Below are positions 1 to 9,011 of a DNA stretch of 64,000 nt, in pieces. How positions within the stretch are numbered: the stretch's first letter is position 1; each line of letters starts with the position of its first letter. The DNA is from Clostridia bacterium (GTDB taxonomy: Bacteria > Bacillota > Clostridia > Christensenellales > Borkfalkiaceae). The stretch spans positions 1-64,000 of the forward strand of contig JAFQMD010000030.1 of NCBI GenBank assembly GCA_017396365.1, read 5' to 3'. The translations under genes and the position numbers were made by a program. The notes below the pieces were generated by a model, which was given only the letters and a program-made list of their open reading frames with translations, had not been told where the DNA came from and did not search any database.

Positions 1-56
1 ATTTCATTTCTTTGTTCGGGTGTGTATTTGTTGAATTTTTGTCCTTTTTTTGCCAT
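1..56 (-). CDS. Transposase OrfA-like protein, N-terminal 18 residues only (partial)
   Basis: The frame starts at ATG 56 with an AGGAGG ribosome binding site about 10 bases upstream, and runs off the left edge. The visible residues read MAKKGQKFNKYTPEQRNE. This basic start is typical of the small helix-turn-helix protein (OrfA) of IS3-family elements. No catalytic region is visible. The ribosome binding site lies inside the hairpin at 59-100, which probably limits translation from read-through transcripts. The identification rests on a short stretch plus the IS-like end beside it. Confidence 0.6.
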   Translation of the reverse strand, partial: MAKKGQKFNKYTPEQRNE

Positions 57-58
57 AG

Positions 59-100
59 AAAAAACCTCCTATGAAAATTATATCATAGAAGGTTTTTTAT
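59..100 (-). terminator. Hairpin before the transposase start; terminator and RBS-masking structure
   Basis: Two 16-base arms (one mismatch) at about 60-75 and 84-99 are separated by 8 bases, and on the minus strand are followed by a run of T. The structure could end transcripts of the ispH-rpsA operon. The AGGAGG of the transposase gene lies in the downstream arm, so the RNA would hide it. Protection against read-through expression of this kind is known for IS elements. It is also flanked by T on the plus strand. Confidence 0.6.
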
Positions 101-167
101 TAGCCTTTTTTATTGTGTGAACTAAATGGGGTTCACTTCAGTTTTCCAAGCCTTTAAAATATTTAAA

Positions 168-2252
168 TTAGTCTTTTTTAAGAAGATCACCTAACGAAAC
201 TCCACCAAGACCACCTTCGTTCCATTCTCTTGGTTCGTCGTCGTTTACTTCAGGCTTTCTTTCTCTTCTTGGTTTTCTTTCAACCTTTTCTTCGCCTTCA
301 ACTTCTTCTTTCTTTTCTCTTCTTGGCTTTTGTACGCCTTCAGGAGCAGGAGTTAACGCTTTAATAGAAAGAGTCATTCTTTCTTTTTCTACGTCCATAT
401 CCAAAATCTTTGCTTCAACTTCTTCGCCTTCTTTAAGTACAGAAGTTGGGTTTTCAAGCCATTCGTGAGAAATTTGAGAAACGTGAACAAGACCGTCGAT
501 ACCTTTTTCGATTTCAACGAAAGCGCCGAAACTTACGATTCTTACAACTTTACCCTTTACAGTTTCGCCGATAGCGTATTTATCAGCGGCAAGTTGCCAT
601 GGCTTTGGTTGAAGTTGCTTGTAGCCAAGAGATACTCTCTTAGTTTCTCTTTCACACTTCAACACCTTAAATTCATATTCCTTGCCGATTTCTAATACTT
701 CAGCAGGGGTTTTAGCGTTAGTCCAAGATAAGTCAGACAATGGAGCAAGACAGTCAAATTCGTTAACTTCAACGAATGCGCCGAACGCTGCAAATCTTAC
801 AACCTTACCAGTTACTACGTCGCCAGCGTTGATTGATGAGAAAAATGCTTCTTCTTTTGCTTCTCTTGCTGCGTCTCTTTCAGCCTTTTCAGCCTCTAAA
901 ATAACTCTTTGAGAACCAACGATTTGTTTTCTTCTTCCGTTAGATTCAACTTTTTCAGCCTTTAAGCGAAGTTGCTTACCAACGTATTTTTCAAGGTCTT
1001 TTACAAAACCGATTCTAATTTGAGAAGATGGAACGAAAACGTCGTAAGAACCAAGTTTAGCAACGAGACCACCTTTGTTTGAACCGGTTACGGTTACGGT
1101 GAAAACTTCGCCGTCTTTAATTTTAGCAACGATTTCTTCTTCTTCCTTTTGTGCCTTAATTGCTTTTTCGGACAAAGTAACGGGGTTAAGCCCTACGATC
1201 ATAACTTCGATTTCTTCGCCAACTTTTGCAGCGTAAACTGCTTTATCGTAATTATCGCAGTCAATTTCGTCTTTAGGAAGCGCAATTTCTTTCTTGGTGT
1301 TTACAAGGTAAACTTGTAAACCGTCGTCATTAGCCGCCGATATAGTAGCGGTAATTCTTTGACCTCTTCTGAACTTTTGTTCATCAATTGCGTTTAATGC
1401 CTCTTCCATTGCGTTTGAGCTTTTTACTTCTGTACTCATGTTTAAGAAAACCTCCATCGATTGTTCGTTGGGCGTTGACGCCCCAGCAACAATACCTACA
1501 CTATTAAAATTTATAAATTTTTTATAATCGAGTTCATCAGGACTTGTTATGAAATATACGTTCTTGCAATTTCCTTGACAAATGCTCATCAGTTTTTTAG
1601 TATTGCTACTATTTTTGCCACCGACTACAACCATTGCATCACAGGTTTTCGACAATATTTCTGCCTCTTCTTGACGCTCTCTAGTAGTATAGCAAATTGT
1701 TTTAAAAATTTCAAGCGTTTTTAACGTTTTTTTACTAAAAAACTCTAATATTTTTTCAAATTTTTCTACTGAATACGTAGTTTGAGAAACTATACAAACT
1801 TTTTCGTCGTTTTGAAAGTCAATTTCTTGATAATTCTCGTCAATTATTATCGCTTGATTATCACACCAACCGTTAAGACCTATAACTTCAGGATGGTTTT
1901 TTTCGCCGGTTATGACAATTTTAAACCCTTTTGAATAATAATCTTCGATTATTTTTTGCGTTTTTATAACGAAAGGACAGGTACAGTTTATAACGTTTAC
2001 ACCCTTTTCTTCAAGTTTATCTAAAACGGCTTTCCCTACCCCGTGCGAGCGAATAATTAGCGTACCGCTATCAATCTCGTCAATACTGTTTATAACAGTA
2101 GTTCCAAGTTTTTTTATATCGTCAACAACCGTTTCATTATGTATAATTTCACCCAAAATGTAAACGCCCTTGCCATAGACTGATTTTGCCGTGTCAACAG
2201 CGCGTTTTACACCCATACAAAAACCGCTACTCTTTGCTAAAACAACTTTCAT
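168..2252 (-). CDS. ispH: Fusion of 4-hydroxy-3-methylbut-2-enyl diphosphate reductase with ribosomal protein S1
   Basis: The protein has 694 residues. Residues 1-280 are IspH, the last enzyme of the MEP isoprenoid pathway, with the expected iron-sulfur cysteines at C12 (GFCMGVKRA), C92 (TCPF) and C187 (TICYTT). From about residue 294 four S1-type RNA-binding repeats follow (roughly 294-370, 378-450, 472-545, 559-632). The last 60 residues form a charged, Lys/Glu/Arg-rich tail. The IspH-S1 fusion is well known in Clostridia. The ATG overlaps the plsC stop (ATGA), so the two are probably translationally coupled, at the end of the cmk-plsC-ispH run. It is the last gene before the IS element. 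Confidence 0.96.
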   Translation of the reverse strand: MKVVLAKSSGFCMGVKRAVDTAKSVYGKGVYILGEIIHNETVVDDIKKLGTTVINSIDEIDSGTLIIRSHGVGKAVLDKLEEKGVNVINCTCPFVIKTQKIIEDYYSKGFKIVITGEKNHPEVIGLNGWCDNQAIIIDENYQEIDFQNDEKVCIVSQTTYSVEKFEKILEFFSKKTLKTLEIFKTICYTTRERQEEAEILSKTCDAMVVVGGKNSSNTKKLMSICQGNCKNVYFITSPDELDYKKFINFNSVGIVAGASTPNEQSMEVFLNMSTEVKSSNAMEEALNAIDEQKFRRGQRITATISAANDDGLQVYLVNTKKEIALPKDEIDCDNYDKAVYAAKVGEEIEVMIVGLNPVTLSEKAIKAQKEEEEIVAKIKDGEVFTVTVTGSNKGGLVAKLGSYDVFVPSSQIRIGFVKDLEKYVGKQLRLKAEKVESNGRRKQIVGSQRVILEAEKAERDAAREAKEEAFFSSINAGDVVTGKVVRFAAFGAFVEVNEFDCLAPLSDLSWTNAKTPAEVLEIGKEYEFKVLKCERETKRVSLGYKQLQPKPWQLAADKYAIGETVKGKVVRIVSFGAFVEIEKGIDGLVHVSQISHEWLENPTSVLKEGEEVEAKILDMDVEKERMTLSIKALTPAPEGVQKPRREKKEEVEGEEKVERKPRRERKPEVNDDEPREWNEGGLGGVSLGDLLKKD

Positions 2253-2869
2253 TTCTTCCCCTTATTTTTAGCGAACTCATCAACTTTTGCCTTGCAATCG
2301 AGCATTTTTTGAGTCATTTCTTGCGTTATCGTTTCGCTAAGTTCAGGACTCAATTTTTGACCGTTATAAATCGAATAATCGTATGGCTCGCCTATGCAAA
2401 TGTAATTTTTCTTAAAAATTTTGTATTTTTTACACATAAATACGGGTACGACTTTAGATTTTGATTTAAAAGCAATCATACTCGCTCCGCCTTTTAATTG
2501 TAAAAGAGGGACTTCTTGCGTTCTATTTCTCGTACCTTCGGGGAAAATAATTAAAACGTTACCTTTTTTTAAAGTGGCGAAACAATTTTTTATTGAGTTG
2601 ACGTCAACGTTATCTCTATCAACGGGGATTCCACCCGCCCATTTAAAAAATTTAGCCTTTAATTTTTTGTCGAACCATTCTTTTTTTGCTAAGAAATAAA
2701 CTTTTCTTTTAAAAAGGCTTGCTATTGCAAACACGTCAACCTTGCCAAGATGGTTTGATACCAAAATAAAACTTCCGTCTTTTGGTAAGTTTTCTTTGCC
2801 CAAAATTTTAGGTCTATATAAAATTTTAAAAAAGAAAAATGCAATGGTTCTTGCTATTGCGTGAAACAT
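2249..2869 (-). CDS. plsC: 1-acyl-sn-glycerol-3-phosphate acyltransferase
   Basis: This 206-residue membrane-associated acyltransferase adds the second acyl chain to lysophosphatidic acid in phospholipid synthesis. The H-x4-D catalytic motif is at H40-D45 (NHLGKVD) and the substrate-binding FPEGTR motif at 109-114. A hydrophobic stretch near the N-terminus (about residues 5-16) would anchor it. The ATG shares one base with the cmk stop codon, and its own stop overlaps the ispH start, so it is coupled on both sides. Length and motifs fit the family. Confidence 0.93.
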   Translation of the reverse strand: MFHAIARTIAFFFFKILYRPKILGKENLPKDGSFILVSNHLGKVDVFAIASLFKRKVYFLAKKEWFDKKLKAKFFKWAGGIPVDRDNVDVNSIKNCFATLKKGNVLIIFPEGTRNRTQEVPLLQLKGGASMIAFKSKSKVVPVFMCKKYKIFKKNYICIGEPYDYSIYNGQKLSPELSETITQEMTQKMLDCKAKVDEFAKNKGKK

Positions 2870-3531
2870 TATCTACTCCTTACGTCGGAAAGAATAAAGT
2901 TAACGACTTGTTCAATCGTCATATTAGACGTATCGATGACGACAGCGTCGTCCGCTTGTTTTAGCGGGGCAAATTCCCTATGACTGTCGTTATAATCTCT
3001 CTGTTTGATTTCTTCGTGCAAAGCCTCTAAACTCTCGACAGGCGTTCCCCTTTCAATAAGTTCTTTAAATCTTCTCTCTGCTCTTACCAAACTGTCGGCA
3101 GTTACAAAATACTTATAGTTTGCGTTTGGCAAAACGAAAGAACCGATATCTCTACCGTCTAAAACGCAGTCTAAAGAATTTGCGATTTTTCTTTGCATTT
3201 CCACCATTTTAAGCCTTACGCATTTAAGCGCTGAAACGTCCGACGCAAGCATAGAAACTTCAGGTCGTCTAATTTCAGTAGAAACGTCTATTCCGTCCAA
3301 AATAGTAACTTGCGCGCCGTTTTTATATTCAATTCTTAGGTCTATGTCATTGATAAATGCTGAAACTGCGTTTTCGTCTTTAACCGAAACGCCGAGTTTA
3401 ACGCATTTTAAACCGCACGCTCTATACATTGCGCCCGTGTCAAGATATAAAATATCAAGTTCTTTTGATAAAATTTTAGCAACAGTTGACTTACCGCTAC
3501 CTGCAGGTCCGTCCAAAGCAATATTAATCAT
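2869..3531 (-). CDS. cmk: Cytidylate kinase
   Basis: Cmk phosphorylates CMP and dCMP to the diphosphates. The start used is ATG 3531 (MINIALDGPAGSGKST), preceded by AAGGAG; a longer frame up to 3579 adds 16 unrelated residues. The P-loop GPAGSGKST is at residues 8-16, and the NMP-binding DTGAMYR and DGRDIG motifs are present. The length of about 220 residues is normal. The cmk-plsC-ispH/rpsA order is common in Clostridia. The start lies 10 bases after the flavoprotein stop codon. Confidence 0.95.
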   Translation of the reverse strand: MINIALDGPAGSGKSTVAKILSKELDILYLDTGAMYRACGLKCVKLGVSVKDENAVSAFINDIDLRIEYKNGAQVTILDGIDVSTEIRRPEVSMLASDVSALKCVRLKMVEMQRKIANSLDCVLDGRDIGSFVLPNANYKYFVTADSLVRAERRFKELIERGTPVESLEALHEEIKQRDYNDSHREFAPLKQADDAVVIDTSNMTIEQVVNFILSDVRSR

Positions 3532-3541
3532 ATTTTTCTCC

Positions 3542-4753
3542 TTAAGAATTGCCGGCAACGTACCCCGTACACGCGGCAATAGTTATATTATATCCACCCG
3601 TTAAAGCATCCACGTCGATAACTTCACCTGCAAAATATAAGCCCTTAACGAGTTTACTTTCCATTGTTTTAGGGTTAATTTCCTTAACCGAAACTCCGCC
3701 TGCCGTTACGATTGCTTCGTTTATATCTCTAAGCGAATACGGTCTCATTTCAAACCCTTTTATCGCTTCGACGAGTTTTTTACGGCTTTCGGCTTTGAAT
3801 TCATTGTTCTTAATATCGCCCTTAACTCCCGACGCCGAAATAACGACGGGAATAAGCCCCTTTAAAAGTAAATCGTCTAACGAATTTTTAATTTGTTTAT
3901 TTTTATACTTATCGAAATCGCGCAAAATTCTCGCGTCTAATTGTTCGTAAGACAGCGCGGGTTTTAAATCGAGTTTTAGCGTAATATCAGACAAATTACA
4001 TCTATTTAGATAACTTGACGCAGATAAAACGATAGGCCCTGAAATTCCAAAATGAGTAAAAAGCATCTCGCCAAAGTCTGAAAAAATCTCTTTTTCTCCC
4101 CTAAAAACGCTGAGTTTTACGTTTTTTAATGAAATGCCCTGTAACGACTTATAAAAATCACCCTTTAAATTTATACCGCAAAGCGCAGGCTTAGGCTCTA
4201 CTATTGTATGTCCAAAACTCCTTGCAAACGCATATCCGTCGCCCGTGCTACCCGTTGACTGATAACTTACGCCACCAGTACAAACGATTACTTTTTGACA
4301 TTGAATTTTAGAAAACTCAGTAGTAACCGAGCAAATTTGCCCGTCTTTTTGGTCAATCGAAAGGACTTTTTCGCTAAGTTTTATCTCAACGCCAACTTCT
4401 TTTAAATAACTTTCTAAACATTTGGTTATATCGCTCGCCTTGTCGCTAAGCGGATAAACTCTATTTCCACGCTCAGTTTTAAGCGGTGTTTTCTTCTCTA
4501 AAAAACTCATAAAGGCGTCGGGTGAAAATCTGTAAATTGCGCCCATTAAAAACTTAGGATTTGAAACGACGTTTTCTAAAAATTCTTCTTCGGTGCAATC
4601 GTTGGTAACGTTACATCTCCCCTTGCCCGTAATATAAAGTTTTTTACCAAGTTTTTCATTTTTTTCAATTAAAACCGTATCGTTTCCACCAAGCGCGCTA
4701 AAATACGCCGAAATTAGCCCCGCAGGTCCACCGCCTATTACTACCGTTTTCAT
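3542..4753 (-). CDS. HI0933/BaiN-family FAD-dependent oxidoreductase
   Basis: This 403-residue flavoprotein opens with the dinucleotide-binding motif GGGPAG near residue 8. It ends with the family's C-terminal signature, including GLYFAGEVIDVDALTGG and GGYNI. The family (YhiN/HI0933, also annotated as aminoacetone oxidase or BaiN) is widespread and its physiological substrate is mostly unknown. The GKGRCNVTN motif (about residues 62-70) is typical. The ATG overlaps the surE stop by one base (TAATG), so the gene is coupled to surE and upstream of cmk. No specific reaction is claimed. Confidence 0.9.
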   Translation of the reverse strand: MKTVVIGGGPAGLISAYFSALGGNDTVLIEKNEKLGKKLYITGKGRCNVTNDCTEEEFLENVVSNPKFLMGAIYRFSPDAFMSFLEKKTPLKTERGNRVYPLSDKASDITKCLESYLKEVGVEIKLSEKVLSIDQKDGQICSVTTEFSKIQCQKVIVCTGGVSYQSTGSTGDGYAFARSFGHTIVEPKPALCGINLKGDFYKSLQGISLKNVKLSVFRGEKEIFSDFGEMLFTHFGISGPIVLSASSYLNRCNLSDITLKLDLKPALSYEQLDARILRDFDKYKNKQIKNSLDDLLLKGLIPVVISASGVKGDIKNNEFKAESRKKLVEAIKGFEMRPYSLRDINEAIVTAGGVSVKEINPKTMESKLVKGLYFAGEVIDVDALTGGYNITIAACTGYVAGNS

Positions 4754-5481
4754 TAAAACTTAAAATCCTTTAATTTATCTAAAATTTTAGTCGCAGTTCT
4801 ATTATATAATATCGGCGTTACGGTAACGTATCCGTTATGCGCTAACGCAACGTCGCAATTTTCGTCGTTAAATTCTTCTAATGGATCGCCTACGAGTTGA
4901 TAAGTGTCTTCACCCGTTAAAACGTAATTATCACTGTATAAATGAACGCCGAGCGGAGCAAGGCGAACGCCTTTTTCCTGACCGTTTGGTAAATTTACGT
5001 TTAAGGTATAATCTTTAGAAGATATTGCTACGAGTTTATCAAAAATTCTTGATAAAACTTCGATATTTTGGCTAAAATTACAATTTTTATGAGCAAAATT
5101 TGAAAATGCAATGCCGGGAACGCCAAAAAAATTCCCTTCTAAACAAGCCGAAATAGTGCCCGAATAAACGGTATCGCTACCTAAATTATGCCCGTAATTT
5201 ATGCCCGAACAAATAAGGTCGAATTTGTAATCGTTAAATTTATGAAGAGCGAATTTGACACAGTCCGCAGGCGTACCGCTCGTTAAAAAAGTCCTGTATT
5301 TATCAGTGATTTTCACTTCTTTAAAAATTGTGTCTTTAAAAATAGACAAGGAATGCGAAAACGCCGAACGATTACCGTCCGGTGCTACAACGATTACTCT
5401 ATGTTTTTCCGATAGGAAATCGGCGAGGGCTTTTATGCCCTCGCTGTAAATTCCATCGTCGTTTACGACTAATATCGTCAT
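4753..5481 (-). CDS. surE: 5'/3'-nucleotidase SurE
   Basis: This 242-residue metal-dependent phosphatase acts on nucleoside monophosphates. The metal-binding NDDG is at residues 7-10 (D8, D9), and the conserved SGTPADCV and SGINYGHNLG segments are present. Size and motif order match SurE throughout. The start overlaps the stop of the upstream OadA-like gene (ATGA), so it is translated with the decarboxylase operon even though the functions are not obviously linked. Confidence 0.95.
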   Translation of the reverse strand: MTILVVNDDGIYSEGIKALADFLSEKHRVIVVAPDGNRSAFSHSLSIFKDTIFKEVKITDKYRTFLTSGTPADCVKFALHKFNDYKFDLICSGINYGHNLGSDTVYSGTISACLEGNFFGVPGIAFSNFAHKNCNFSQNIEVLSRIFDKLVAISSKDYTLNVNLPNGQEKGVRLAPLGVHLYSDNYVLTGEDTYQLVGDPLEEFNDENCDVALAHNGYVTVTPILYNRTATKILDKLKDFKF

Positions 5482-6884
5482 ACTGGATATACGCCGTCTT
5501 TTGAAGTTGCTAAATCTTTATCAACTGCCTTTTTGTTAGCAAGTCTCCACTTGAAATAGTTGATAGCAACTTCGTTGAAAAGCGCGTAAGACAACACGTC
5601 TTCTTCTTTTGTATAATATTCAGCGATTTCCGCCTTATATTTTTCATACTCCGGTTCAATTTTATCTGCAGGACGACAAGTGATAACTTCTTCGTCGCCA
5701 ACAACCTTTTTAACGATTTCAGCGTCTGGCTCTGCAGGAAGTTTACCGTATTCGCCTTTAAGGAGAGCCTTAAATTCTTTGGTAACCATTTTATATCTTT
5801 CACCGCTAATAACGTTTAAAACGGCTTGCGTACCAACGATTTGGCTTGACGGAGTTACGAGTGGCGGATATCCGCAGTCTTTTCTAACGTTAGGAACTTC
5901 GGCTAAAACTTCGTCGAGTTTATCGAGTTTACCTTGTTGTTTTAACTGGTTCATAAGGTTTGAAAGCATACCGCCCGGAACTTGATAAATAAGAGTGTTT
6001 ACGTCAACCTTTCTAACGTTCGGATTGAGTGAACCGCTCTTTTCAAGTTCGGTTGCAACGCCTTTAAAGTGGTTTGTAATAGGAACGAGTTTAGTAAGGT
6101 CGATACCCGTATCGTATTCAGTTCCCGCTAAAGTTGCAACGAAAGCCTCGGTTGCAGGGTTTGCAGTTCCGTTTCCAAGAGCCGAAAGCGCCGTGTCAAC
6201 GATATCGCAACCAGCCTCGATTGCCTTAAGGTTTACCATATCTCCCGTACCCGTCGTATTGTGGGTATGAAGGTGAATTTTAGTCTCAGGCTTTAACACT
6301 TCTTTCATAGCCTTTACGAGTTCGTAAGCGGTGTACGGAAGAAGAAGGTTTGCCATATCTTTAATACAAATATTGTCAGCGCCTTTTTCTTCAAGTTCTT
6401 TAGCAAGTTTTACGAAATATTCGTTTGTGTGAACGGGGCTTGTAGTATAACAGATAGTAGCCTCGCAAATTCCACCGAATTTTTTAATCGCTCTCATTGC
6501 AGTTTCAAGATTTCTAACGTCGTTTAACGCGTCGAATACTCTTATAACCTTAACGCCGTTTTTAATTGAATATTCTACGAATTTTTCAACTACGTCGTCT
6601 GAATAATGCTTATAACCTAAAAGGTTTTGTCCTCTTAAAAGCATTTGAATAGGCGTCTTTTTAAGGTGAGATTTAAGCGTAGTAAGCCTGTCCCACGGGT
6701 CTTCGTTTAAAAAGCGAAGGCAAGAGTCGAAAGTTGCGCCACCCCACGCTTCGAGAGAATAATATCCGATATCGTCAAGAGCGTCGAGCGCAGGCTCCAT
6801 TTGAGCCAAAGTCATTCTCGTAGCGGCTTGAGATTGATGCGCGTCACGAAGAATTGTATCAGTAATTAAAACTTTTTTTGCCAT
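5478..6884 (-). CDS. oadA: Oxaloacetate decarboxylase alpha / pyruvate carboxylase subunit B type carboxyltransferase
   Basis: The 468-residue protein is a DRE-TIM-fold biotin-dependent carboxyltransferase that moves a carboxyl group between oxaloacetate and carboxybiotin. Catalytic and metal-binding residues are visible at D14 (LRDAHQS), K175 (IKD), H206 and H208 (LHTHN). EAWGGATFD near 45-53 is diagnostic. It ends after the conserved carboxyltransferase domains and has no biotinyl domain or linker; that role falls to the separate carrier at 8314-8664. It is the last of five decarboxylase genes and overlaps surE. It could instead serve as a pyruvate carboxylase B subunit, but the beta and gamma subunits beside it favour a decarboxylase. 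Confidence 0.92.
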   Translation of the reverse strand: MAKKVLITDTILRDAHQSQAATRMTLAQMEPALDALDDIGYYSLEAWGGATFDSCLRFLNEDPWDRLTTLKSHLKKTPIQMLLRGQNLLGYKHYSDDVVEKFVEYSIKNGVKVIRVFDALNDVRNLETAMRAIKKFGGICEATICYTTSPVHTNEYFVKLAKELEEKGADNICIKDMANLLLPYTAYELVKAMKEVLKPETKIHLHTHNTTGTGDMVNLKAIEAGCDIVDTALSALGNGTANPATEAFVATLAGTEYDTGIDLTKLVPITNHFKGVATELEKSGSLNPNVRKVDVNTLIYQVPGGMLSNLMNQLKQQGKLDKLDEVLAEVPNVRKDCGYPPLVTPSSQIVGTQAVLNVISGERYKMVTKEFKALLKGEYGKLPAEPDAEIVKKVVGDEEVITCRPADKIEPEYEKYKAEIAEYYTKEEDVLSYALFNEVAINYFKWRLANKKAVDKDLATSKDGVYPV

Positions 6885-6905
6885 AATTATTTTTTCTCCT
6901 AAATA

Positions 6906-8303
6906 TTACAAAAAGAGCGCGAGTAATACGCCCGCAGCGATAGCAGAGCCGATTACGCCTGCTACGTTTGGTCCCATTGCGTGCATCAAAAGATGGTTGT
7001 CAGGATCTTCTTCACGACCTACGTCTTGAGAAATACGCGCAGCCATAGGAACGGCTGAAACACCTGCCGAGCCGATAAGCGGATTTATCTTTCCACCAGT
7101 CAATTTACACATAAGTTTTGCAACTAAAAGTCCGCCGAGCGTACCCATACAGAACGCGCAAAGACCTAATACTATAATTCCGAGAGTTTGGAAATTTAAG
7201 AAAAGCGTGCCCGTTGCCTTTGAACCAACCATAACGCCAAGGAAAATAGTTACCGTGTTCATAAGACCGTTTTGAGCGGTATCGACGAGTCTTCCGCAAA
7301 CGCCCGATTCTTTTAATAAGTTACCGAGCATGAGCATGCCGAGAAGTGGCATTGCGTCAGGAAGAAGAATACCTACTACGAAAGATACTAAGATTGGGAA
7401 TACTACTTTTTCAAGTTTAGAAACTTTACGAAGTTGTTTCATCTTAATTTGTCTTTCTTTTTTAGTCGTCACGAGTCTCATAAGAGGCTTTTGAATAATA
7501 GGAATTAAAGCCATATACGAGTAAGCCGAAATTGCTATTGCAGGAAGAAGGTGCTCGGCTAACTTTTTAGTAACGTAAATTGCAGTAGGACCGTCAGCGC
7601 CACCTATAATTGCTATTGCGGCAGATTCTTGAGGGGTAAAGCCTAAGAAACAAATTGCAACGAAGAAAGTAATAAATACGCCGAGTTGAGCAGCCGCGCC
7701 GATAAGCATACTCTTTGGGTTTGCAATGAGTGGACCAAAGTCGGTCATTGCGCCTATTCCAAGGAATATAATCGGTGGAAAAATTACCCAGTCAACACCT
7801 TTATAAATATAGTAGAAAAGACCGAAATCTCTTATAACCTGTTCGGAAGAAATTGAAAGTTGACCTGCATTATAAAACGCTCCGCTCTCTAAAAGCACGT
7901 CAACAGTACTTAAATTAGTAGGAGCATCGCCTAACATATCAAAAATTTTAGACAAATCCTTTCCAAATAACGCTATAAGTTCAGTAGCGTTACCCCTTGC
8001 GATTTCAGTATTTGACGTAAGGTCGGTTACGATATAGCCTTTCGTTCCGAATAAAATCTTATATACGCCCGGTATATTAACGATAAACATACCGAAGGCT
8101 ATGGGAAGAAGTAAAAGCGGTTCAAACTTTTTAACAACCGCAAGATAGACTAAAACGCATGCAATAACGACCATTACAAGACTTTGAAATCCCGTTGGCC
8201 AGAAATTTGCAAACAGTTCGTGCAATCCCGTACTTTCCCATAATCTTATGAGAGATGCGCCAACGTCAAGCCCACCCTCACAAATATTATGTAAAAAACT
8301 CAT
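6906..8303 (-). CDS. oadB: Sodium ion-translocating decarboxylase, beta subunit
   Basis: This 465-residue polytopic membrane protein belongs to the OadB/GcdB/MmdB family. It decarboxylates carboxybiotin and couples this to Na+ export. About ten hydrophobic segments run through the sequence. The family motif GGADGPTAIYVTKKL lies near the middle, and the C-terminal part has VPMAARISQ and NHLLMHAMGPNVAGVIGS. It is somewhat longer than the enterobacterial protein, with an extra N-terminal hydrophobic region and a soluble insertion around residues 90-150. It lies between the biotin carrier and OadA. Confidence 0.95.
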   Translation of the reverse strand: MSFLHNICEGGLDVGASLIRLWESTGLHELFANFWPTGFQSLVMVVIACVLVYLAVVKKFEPLLLLPIAFGMFIVNIPGVYKILFGTKGYIVTDLTSNTEIARGNATELIALFGKDLSKIFDMLGDAPTNLSTVDVLLESGAFYNAGQLSISSEQVIRDFGLFYYIYKGVDWVIFPPIIFLGIGAMTDFGPLIANPKSMLIGAAAQLGVFITFFVAICFLGFTPQESAAIAIIGGADGPTAIYVTKKLAEHLLPAIAISAYSYMALIPIIQKPLMRLVTTKKERQIKMKQLRKVSKLEKVVFPILVSFVVGILLPDAMPLLGMLMLGNLLKESGVCGRLVDTAQNGLMNTVTIFLGVMVGSKATGTLFLNFQTLGIIVLGLCAFCMGTLGGLLVAKLMCKLTGGKINPLIGSAGVSAVPMAARISQDVGREEDPDNHLLMHAMGPNVAGVIGSAIAAGVLLALFL

Positions 8304-8313
8304 ATTTAACTCC

Positions 8314-8664
8314 TTAGCCGATAACAGCCATTAAAGCGCCCGTGTCAACGTTCGAGCCTTTTGTTACTTTATATGAAACAGTGCCGTCGCATGGAGCGGT
8401 AATATCGTTATCCATCTTCATTGCTTCTAAAACGAGAATAACGTCGCCTTTCTTAACTTGAGCGCCTTCGTCAAATTTTAAAGCCTTAATCATACCCGGC
8501 ATTGGAGCGTTTACCTTAGTTCCGCCTGTTACCGCAGGTTTTGCAGGAGCAGTTGGCGCAGTTTTTACGCTCGTTACTACGGGCGCTACGCTTTCGCTTG
8601 CTCCAACTTCTTCAACGCCTACTTGATATTGTTTTCCGTCAATAGTTACTATAAAATTACGCAT
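8314..8664 (-). CDS. Biotin carboxyl carrier protein of the decarboxylase
   Basis: This 116-residue protein has an N-terminal segment of about 30 residues, a flexible Ala/Pro/Thr linker (about 30-50) and a biotinyl/lipoyl domain. The biotinylation motif EAMKM places the modified lysine at K83. It shuttles the carboxyl group between the soluble carboxyltransferases and the membrane beta subunit. It resembles GcdC/MmdC and the C-terminus of OadA, and takes the place of the biotin domain missing from the OadA-like protein here. Confidence 0.94.
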   Translation of the reverse strand: MRNFIVTIDGKQYQVGVEEVGASESVAPVVTSVKTAPTAPAKPAVTGGTKVNAPMPGMIKALKFDEGAQVKKGDVILVLEAMKMDNDITAPCDGTVSYKVTKGSNVDTGALMAVIG

Positions 8665-8678
8665 ATATGTTAAACTCC

Positions 8679-9008
8679 TTATAATTTTTTAATTTTTCTA
8701 ACTGTAAATTCGTTTTTAGAACCGCTCTCCATATAAAATGCGGAAATTGCGGCTATAATTGCTACCCTTACGTGTTCGGGAATATCGTCGCCTTGGGGCT
8801 TTTCTTCGACTTTTGGCGTTTCGATTTTAGTTTCTTTGCTTGGTTTTTCAGTAACCGCAGATATTACTTTACCGAGTGCGCTTACAGCCAAAACTAAAAC
8901 CAACATACCCAAAAATATGACGGCAATACCGAGAATGAACGTAAATCCACCCCACGTAGCGTTTTCGCCAAAATTTTCAAATATAGATGCTAAAACGTTT
9001 ACCATCAT
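8679..9008 (-). CDS. oadG: Decarboxylase gamma subunit (OadG family)
   Basis: This 109-residue small membrane protein has one transmembrane segment (about residues 20-45), a charged linker rich in Lys, Glu and Pro (55-75) and a C-terminal helix (HVRVAIIAAISAFY...) that resembles the usual OadG/MmdD tail. Gamma subunits hold the carboxyltransferase and membrane parts together. GAGG-like GAGGT before the tandem ATGs at 9008/9005 fits the first ATG. The gene starts 3 bases from the end of the upstream carboxyltransferase gene. Identity relies on size, topology and position as well as sequence. Confidence 0.85.
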   Translation of the reverse strand: MMVNVLASIFENFGENATWGGFTFILGIAVIFLGMLVLVLAVSALGKVISAVTEKPSKETKIETPKVEEKPQGDDIPEHVRVAIIAAISAFYMESGSKNEFTVRKIKKL

Positions 9009-9011
9009 TTT

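Larger units (their letters stand above)
1..140 (-). mobile_element. End of an IS3-family (IS150-like) insertion sequence, truncated by the window edge
   Basis: The minus strand from 140 begins TGAAGTGAACCCC and continues with sequence ending in TTCACA. This resembles the 5'-TG... terminal inverted repeats of IS150-group IS3 elements (established for the family; not searched here). It is followed by a hairpin (59-100) and an ATG at 56 opening a transposase-like reading frame that leaves the window. The inferred tip is 27 bp past the ispH-rpsA stop codon. The other end lies outside the window, so completeness and target duplication cannot be judged. Confidence 0.6.
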
